DNA of 64,000 bases from Anagrus nilaparvatae (taxonomy: Eukaryota > Arthropoda > Insecta > Hymenoptera > Mymaridae), in contig JAKSXM010000007.1 in the NCBI GenBank assembly GCA_022575985.1, positions 17,548,501-17,612,500 of the forward strand. The letters run 5' to 3'. Under the pieces are notes generated by a model that made no database searches, was not told the DNA's origin, and was given only the letters and a program-made list of their open reading frames with translations. The translations under genes and the position numbers were made by a program. Below, piece by piece: positions 57,716 through 64,000 of this stretch (its first letter is position 1; every line of letters starts with the position of its first letter).

Positions 57716-59632
57716 GTAATTTTTGTTTCTAAAAGGTCCTCAGTCGACGCAGAAAATTGCTTCCCCAAAATTGGATCCATTTATCAAAATCGCCATAACT
57801 AGGATTTTGGGGAGAAACGAAAAAATTAAAATTTTTTTAAGCTAAAATATTTTTTGCTTTATCAGTATACTGAAGAAAACTTTTTTTGATAACATTTCGG
57901 TGCTTTAGAAACTTTTTTAGCCCGGATATTCACTTTGAAATATTGAAAACCGCTGTTATTACCTAATTTGAAAATAAATAGTCTTTGCTTATTTTAATAA
58001 CTTCCTATTGGCCTGTTTTTGCACAAATAAATTTTGATACCACGTCCGGAAGTCTAGATAATCTAACCTGTACATACAGGTTGAAATCTTTGAAAAATCG
58101 CTAGAGTTTGCTAAATTTTATATTCAAAATAGTTTACGGCTTCATGCTAAAAATAAAAAAACTTCTGAATGACATAATTTAGACAGAAAACTCAATAAAA
58201 ATTTTCAAAATTTTACTATGAGAATACCGAAAAATGAATATTTATTACTAAAATATTCTAGAAAAAATTCTTCGGATGTCGCTTGGCCAAAAATTCAAAC
58301 ATAGTTTTCGAGATATTTTACATTCAAAGAGTAAAAGATTATATCCACTTATCAAAACAGTGAGTGAATAGTTATAAATCAAAAAGATTTATTATTAGTC
58401 CAAAAAAGTCGTAACAAAAAAAAGTTTTATGAAAAATTTTTAAAATTGTACCTAACAAATATTAAAAATAAAAATACCAAAAAATCTCAGTTTTTGCAAT
58501 TTTAGGTTAGAATATCTTAAAACTATATATAATATGATAGCGAAAAATAGTCTTCGTGTTCATAATAAAATCCTTCCATAAACAATGTCAGGTGGCCTGT
58601 ATAATCAAAAAAAAATTAAAAAAAAAAAAATTTATTTTTAATATTTTAATGAATTTAGATACAATAAATTTTCATCCACTAAATGTATCAATATTTGTCA
58701 TCATTTGACAAAACATAGAGCTTATAAGCTGGTATATTTATTATTTTTTTAGCAATTGGAAAATTGAAAAATCACGAGAGAAAAAAAAACAAAAAACAGG
58801 AGAATTTCCAAAATTTCTTACAGTTTTCTAATCCTAATAAAACATAATATTTCAATATAAGTAATAAAAAATAAAAGTTTAAAAATAAATTTTCTTTTTT
58901 TATTACATATAAGTCAATTCTTGAAATAGACGTATTTATTTAATACAACAAAGAAGATAAAAAAAAGAAAAAATGAAAAAGAAATTATATCTTTATGTAA
59001 TTCTAGATGATCGAAAAAGAAAACTGTCTTTACTCGTGGAAAAAAAAGTGTAACATACATACTTATACATTTTACTATATAAATATATAGTTTCATATAA
59101 AAACTCCCTCGAGAAAGTTTTGTTTCGGAGAGCGAAACATGAAGGAAGCTTTATTTTTATAATTCTTAAGAGCTTAAGATTTTCTCTCTATTACATGAAG
59201 GATATCTTTTTCTAGTTTTACCAGATAAAAGCTTTTTTTTTTTTTTTTAACCACCAGATTAATTAACGAATCTTATAAAGTGCTCGTTATATTGCCATTT
59301 GCAAGAAAAAAAAATCAACATTAACTTGTATTTTATTCAAAACGAGTAATTTAACGTTATATCAAAAGAAAAATATACACTATTTTATTTCTTTGAGTTT
59401 GTTTAAATTACTTTCTTTTTTTTACTTTTTTAGTCAAAAGAAAAAGCAATTAAAACTGAAAATTTTAATAATTTTGAATTAAAATTTTTAATTTGAAATT
59501 AATTTTCAACCAATAATTCGTCAATTTATTTTTTATACTCGTTTTTTTTCATATTTACATAACTATTTTTATTAATTTAAAAAAAAAAAAGTTAATATTA
59601 ATTCGAGTATTAATTTAACTGTATTTATTTTC
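57716..59632. other. AT-rich stretch without a recognised gene
   Basis: No gene is supported. No inverted or tandem structure was recognised apart from homopolymer tracts. Confidence 0.35.
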
Positions 59633-61217
59633 AAAGGACCCCGCACAAAAGGATAGGAAATGGCCGTTCGGTCAAATTGGCTGAATTTTGGATATGTTAT
59701 AGATTTCATCATTCTGATCAAAAGTCTCAATGGGCACAAAGCTCAAAAGTCCCAACTTTGGCTGCTACGGAGCTTGAAAGCTCCAAAGCTCCATCATAAC
59801 AAAATTCCTCAAAAACCTTTTTTCTTTTATTTTTAAAGTATATCTTTATATTTTTGAGGTCGCTGACTTCGAATCTGATGTCAGATTGACAAGATTGTCA
59901 ATTGACAGCTGTCAATTAGCTGTCAAAGCTGTAAATCACCATGTAAAACTTTATAGATTAGCTGGTATTTATGTTTTTGAGGTCACCGATTTCGAATTTG
60001 ATATCAGATTGACAAGATTATTAATTGACAGCTGTCAATTAGCTGTCAAAACTCTAAAATATCGTAGAAAACTTTATAGATTAGCCGAGATTTATGTTTT
60101 TGAGATCGCTGATTTCAAATCTGATGTCAAATTAAGATTATTGATAGTTGGCAGCTGTCAATTAACTTTCAAATAGCAAAAAAAAAATAATGTAACCATA
60201 GATTTTAAAAAGATTTTATGTTTCTGAAATCACCAATTGTTAAATATTATATTATATCATACTAGGCAAAGTTGACAGTTGACCGCTGTCAATTTAAATA
60301 GCCCATGAAAGTCAAATAACTTTTTTAGTCATAAATATCCGTTTTTAGCTTTACCCAGGACCAACGACGTACGTGACGGATACTGATCCCTGTGTAAAAG
60401 AATTTGACAGTTGGCAGCTGTCAAATAAAAGTTAAAATAATTAATAAGAAACATATGGTATTGTAGAAAGGTTTTTAACCTACAAAATATAATGCATGGC
60501 TGATTAATCACTTTTTATGTCAACTTTTTTCAAATTGTTATCTAATTTATAGTCAGTAACCTCAAAAATATTTATTCCCTTTAAAATGTAAAGTTTTTTT
60601 TTAGCAAACTAATTGACAGCTGTCAAATGTTAACATTGTCAATTCAATAACAAATTCATAATAAGTGACATTAGAATCAAAAGATCTTTTTAAAATCTAT
60701 TGTTATATTATTATTTTTTTGGGCTAATTGACAGCTAATTGACAGCTGTCAATTAATAATCTTGTCAATCTGATATCAAATTCGAAATCGGTGACCTCAA
60801 AAACATAAATACCAGCTAATCTATAAAGTTTTACATGGTGATTTACAGCTTTGACAGCTAATTGACAGCTGTCAATTGACAATCTTGTCAATCTGACATC
60901 AGATTCGAAGTCAGCGACCTCAAAAATATAAAGATATACTTTAAAAATAAAAGAAAAAAGGTTTTTGAGGATCAGATTCGAAGTCAGCGACCTCAAAAAT
61001 ATAAAGATATACTTTAAAAATAAAAGAAAAAAGGTTTTTGAGGAATTTTGTTATGATGGAGCTTTGGAGCTTTCAAGCTCCGTAGCAGCCAAAGTTGGGA
61101 CTTTTGAGCTTTGTGCCCATTGAGACTTTTGTTCAGAATGATGAAATCTATAACATATCCAAAATTCAGCCAATTCGACCGAACGGCCATTTCCTATCCT
61201 TTTGTGCGGGGTCCTTT
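59633..61217. mobile_element. Foldback-like element with ~415-bp TIRs
   Basis: Ends AAAGGACCCCGCACAAAAGG and its complement at 61217 begin inverted repeats that stay near-identical for about 415 bp (to about 60047 on the left). An 80-bp tandem duplication in the right arm at about 60887-61045 adds to its length. Inside are units of about 123 bp containing TTTTTGAGGTC, CGAATCTGATGTCAGATTGA and TTGACAGCTGTCAA. No transposase is visible. No convincing target duplication was found. The frames at 59886-60176 and 60724-60996 translate the same repeat and are not genes. Confidence 0.7.
59902..60875. promoter_or_regulatory. Phased array of TTGACAGCTGTCAA palindromes
   Basis: Eight occurrences start at 59902, 60025, 60148, 60279, 60411, 60613, 60739 and 60862. 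Five are exact (59902, 60025, 60613, 60739, 60862); the others differ by one base. Spacings are 123, 123, 131, 132, 202, 126 and 123 bp. TGACAGCTGTCA is the dimeric site known from in-vitro selection for TALE homeodomain proteins (MEIS, PKNOX, TGIF) and contains the E-box CAGCTG. The sequence motif is certain; binding is inferred. Confidence 0.55.
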
Positions 61218-61791
61218 AATTAATTTTATGAAATATAAAAATAGAACTTTTCTTTTATATTCAAAACTTTTTTTTTTGTTATGCTATGTAGCATAAATTA
61301 TATTTTTTTATTTTTTTTTTTAAACAATTCTATTCATTGTGAGCAAACTATTAACTTGAAAATAATAAAAAAAATAATAAAAATTACTAAACACAACAAA
61401 TTTTAATTGTTTGAAAAAAATAAAAAAACTTTTTATTTCTAATTTAAATGGTATTTTCATGTTTGAAATAACACTGTTACAAATTATCTTTATAATAAAG
61501 TCTCTACTATTGTTCAAGTTATTTATAAAACAATATGAGGATTTCCAGTCCAACTGGGCCCAAGTTGGATTGAAGGCTCCTGGAAATTGATCCGATAATG
61601 TAACTAATAATATCTTAATAAAAAATTTAATATTACCATACTTATTTTAAATTCCTTAAAGAATCCAAATCTTATGTCAAATTTTTATTTTATCAAATGA
61701 CTTAGGTAAATAAATATTTCAGACCGATTTCCGTGTTCTTTTAGTCCAAACTTGGGCCAAGAAAGTGTGATATTCATTACATGTGCATATA
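61218..61791. other. Spacer between foldback element and Helitron
   Basis: AT-rich. A small inverted repeat CCAGTCCAACTGGGCCC/TTGGATTG lies near 61548-61575. No gene is supported. Confidence 0.35.
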
Positions 61792-63057
61792 TCTCTATAT
61801 ATTATAAAGTTATAACCGCCGCCGCCGCTGCCGCCGCTGTCGCATGAGCCCTTTGTGCCAATGGACCTTTTGTGCCAAAATGGACCTTTTGTGCCAATGG
61901 ACCTTTTGTGCCAATGGACCTTTTGTGCCAAAATGGACCTTTTGTGCCAATGGACCTTTTGTGCCAAAATGGACCTTTTGTGCCAATGGACCTTTTGTGC
62001 CAATGGACCTTTTGTGCCAAAATGGATTTTTTGTGCTAAAATGAACCATGTCGCATGAGCCCTTTGTGCCAAAATGGACCTTTTGTGCCAATGGACCTTT
62101 TGTGCCAAAATGGACCTTTTGTGCCAATGGACCTTTTGTGCCAATGGACCTTTTGTGCCAAAATGGATTTTTTGTGCCAAAATGAACCATGTCGCATGAG
62201 CCCTTTGTGCCAAAATGGACCTTTTGTGCCAATGGACCTTTTGTGCCAAAATGGACCTTTTGTGCCAATGGACCTTTTGTGCCAAAATGGACCTTTTGTG
62301 CCAATGGAACTTTTGTGCCAAAATGGACCTTTTGTGCCAAAATGGACCTTTTGTGCCAATGGACCTTTTGTGCCAAAATGGACCTTTTGTGCCAATGGAC
62401 CTTTTGTGCCAAAATGGATTTTTTGTGCCAAAATGAACCATGTCGCATGAGCCCTTTGTGCCAAAATGGACCTTTTGTGCCAATGGACCTTTTGTGCCAA
62501 AATGGACCTTTTGTGCCAATGGACCTTTTGTGCCAATGGACCTTTTGTGCCAAAATGGACCTTTTGTGCCAATGGACCTTTTGTGCCAAAATGGTCCTTT
62601 TGGGCCAAAGTGAACCTATTGGGCCAAAGTGGTCCTTTTGGGCCAATGTGGTCCTTTTGGGCCAATGCGGTTTTTTCTATATTTAACCAATTATTATAAA
62701 GTTGTTTTTTTTTATGTTTTTATATAATCTATATTTTTTATACTTTGTTTAAGTTTAAAATATAAGTAAAAATAGAAAAATCAAATTTTTCATTTTTTGA
62801 CTAAATTGCAAATGTTGAGTAACACCTCTTTATACTACATACAACCATCTAAAATTATACTAATACACTTTTTTTAGGTTTATTTATCATTTATGTGCAT
62901 ATTTTAAAACCGATTTTTGAAGCCGATTTTTGGCCACTTTTTTTTTTTACTACACTGTGGTACGCCTTACAAGTGATTATAAAAATATACTATCGCAATA
63001 CTTCAATCACTCTGCGGGGGTTGGCGCGCGTAGCGCGCAGGGGGCGGAGCCCCCTAG
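61792..63057 (+). mobile_element. Non-autonomous Helitron with large minisatellite
   Basis: Starts TCTCTATATATTATAAAG after an A. It ends with two GC-rich hairpins (GCGCGCGTAGCGCGC and GGGGGCGGAGCCCCC, six-pair stem) and CTAG at 63054-63057, followed by T. These are Helitron hallmarks, and the same termini occur at 25128-25965 on the other strand. The 1266-bp body is a CCG/CTG-rich segment, a 17/19-bp minisatellite and about 330 bp of AT-rich 3' sequence. No Rep/helicase frame is present. Confidence 0.7.
61848..62670 (+). repeat. 17/19-bp minisatellite with higher-order structure
   Basis: Units CCTTTTGTGCCAATGGA (17 bp) and CCTTTTGTGCCAAAATGGA (19 bp) alternate about forty times. A longer register is marked by AAAATGAACCATGTCGCATG, recurring near 62038, 62180 and 62433. 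The last units change to TTTTGGGCCAAAGTGG. Several frames on both strands stay open throughout (AQKVHWHKRS-type repeats) simply because the unit lacks stops; none is supported as a gene. Confidence 0.9.
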
Positions 63058-63594
63058 TATGTATATATATATATATATTATGCAAAAAAATTTTGTATAA
63101 ACTAAAATTATTACTTAAAAGAGTATTTAATGAGATATTTTAAAAGCCCCAATATAATCCCTGCTTTCATGTAACAATTAGTAATTGATAACCACTGTAT
63201 AAAAGCTTTTGAATTTACATGCTATAATGAGTCAATTTAGCGTAATATTACTCATATATAATGCAGAAAATTTTCATTTAACAAAGTATTTTAGAAAAAA
63301 ACATATTTTAAAAACCCTAATATAATTTCGGCTGCATGCATGTAACAATAATTGATAACCACTGAATAATAACTTTTGAATTGAAATGCTATAAATATGA
63401 AAATCTGAATGTAAGTAATTATTATGTATGTACATAATGGCATTATCAATTAACTAAAGATAAAGCGGAAAAAGCTTAGTCTTGAGATAATTTTATACCT
63501 GCTTTTGTATTATACATTTATTTTCTAATACCGATGAAAGACATGAAAACTGACAACAGATTAAAATCCTTGTAGTATTAAATTCGTATAAATT
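63058..63594. other. AT-rich stretch without a recognised gene
   Basis: A TA microsatellite at about 63061-63080 borders the Helitron insertion. A diverged direct repeat of TGATAACCACTGTATAAAAG occurs near 63187 and 63353. No gene is supported. Confidence 0.35.
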
Positions 63595-63915
63595 TAAGCT
63601 CCTGAAATCCTTATTATTCTATAACCCTTTATCGAACTTATTCTAAGTCCCTAAAGCAAAATTATTTTAAATCCCTGAACCTGAATTATTCTAAATCTCT
63701 AAATTCAAATTATTCTTAGCTCCTAAGTTAAAATTATTCCAAGTCCCAAAATTAATATTATTCTAACTCCCTAAGCCCAAATTATTCTAAGTCCCTAAAT
63801 CGAGAATATTCTAAGTCCATTTGAACCCCACCCCCAAATATAGCACATTATACACCCTTCCTCAAATGACATGGTTGAAGTACCTCCCTCCTGACTAAAA
63901 ACATGTTCCATATCA
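63595..63915 (-). repeat. Dispersed repeat family M, copy with tandem 22-24-bp units
   Basis: About eight diverged units of AATTATTCTAAGTCCCTAAA lie between 63630 and 63815. CCCCACCCCCAAATATAG and CTCCCTCCTGACTAAAAACA follow, then TGTTCCAT. The end matches the other family M copies. The window ends 85 bp later in AT-rich sequence. Confidence 0.6.
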
Positions 63916-64000
63916 AGAAATGTTTTATACTCAAGCAAAAATAAGTAAAAGTACTTTTAATATTTATTTAAAACATTGGTATTCCATAAAATTATTGACT

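Noticed and set aside
59886..60996. Two related open frames of 96 and 90 codons
   Set aside because: They are mirror translations of the ~123-bp repeat in the foldback element, with no homology beyond the repeat itself.
61848..62670. CRISPR-like regular repeats
   Set aside because: The 17/19-bp units are directly adjacent without unique spacers, and the sequence is eukaryotic and inside a Helitron.
61719..62699. Many long overlapping open frames on both strands (up to 278 codons)
   Set aside because: They translate the 17/19-bp minisatellite, whose unit lacks stops in several frames. The peptides are pure repeats with no independent coding signal.

Overview
The window is AT-rich eukaryotic nuclear DNA, most likely from an insect or another arthropod. 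It has poly(A)-tailed non-LTR elements, GT-AG splice signals, arthropod-type DIRS and Penelope-like elements, Helitrons and many small inverted-repeat elements. Nothing bacterial, viral or organellar was recognised. The species cannot be named from the sequence. Most of the 64 kb is transposable-element sequence of different ages in low-complexity AT-rich DNA. Only one confident host-gene segment is visible: an exon at 49924-50374 encoding the N-terminal half of a mitochondrial ETF-beta lysine methyltransferase (ETFBKMT/METTL20 family).

Layout. 1-13.9 kb: small TIR elements (TA, TTAA or 8-bp target duplications) and the decayed 3' end of an I/Jockey-type LINE (8.4-9.6 kb). 13.9-24.6 kb: a nest of elements. 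It holds a broken Penelope-like fragment, a minus-strand DIRS-type retrotransposon (gag in three inferred exons, then RT/RNase H/methyltransferase-like/recombinase), and a GC-rich R1-type LINE inserted in the first gag intron. A tandem-repeat element follows. 25.1-26.0 kb: a minus-strand non-autonomous Helitron. 28.7-31.9 kb: a nearly intact Penelope-like element with RT and GIY-YIG domains, flanked by 130-bp direct repeats; the downstream repeat folds as a minimal hammerhead ribozyme. 36-39.4 kb: palindromic TA-flanked elements, one built from CpG-rich units, and a decayed coding fragment. 40.1-48.0 kb: a multi-kilobase palindrome with near-identical outer arms, diverged inner arms and a copied-in block from its left flank. 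49.3-50.4 kb: the methyltransferase exon. 50.9-57.7 kb: further palindromic elements and a minisatellite-bearing repeat family. 59.6-61.2 kb: a foldback-like element carrying a roughly 123-bp-phased array of the palindrome TTGACAGCTGTCAA. 61.8-63.1 kb: a second Helitron with a large 17/19-bp minisatellite.

The genes do not form a pathway. The most interesting content is self-processing RNA in the Penelope element, the intron-containing DIRS gag with a nested LINE, the regulatory-looking palindrome array, and the recently homogenised palindrome. Coding calls come from conserved motifs read by eye. Splice sites, ribozyme folding and repeat boundaries are inferences from the sequence and were not computed.
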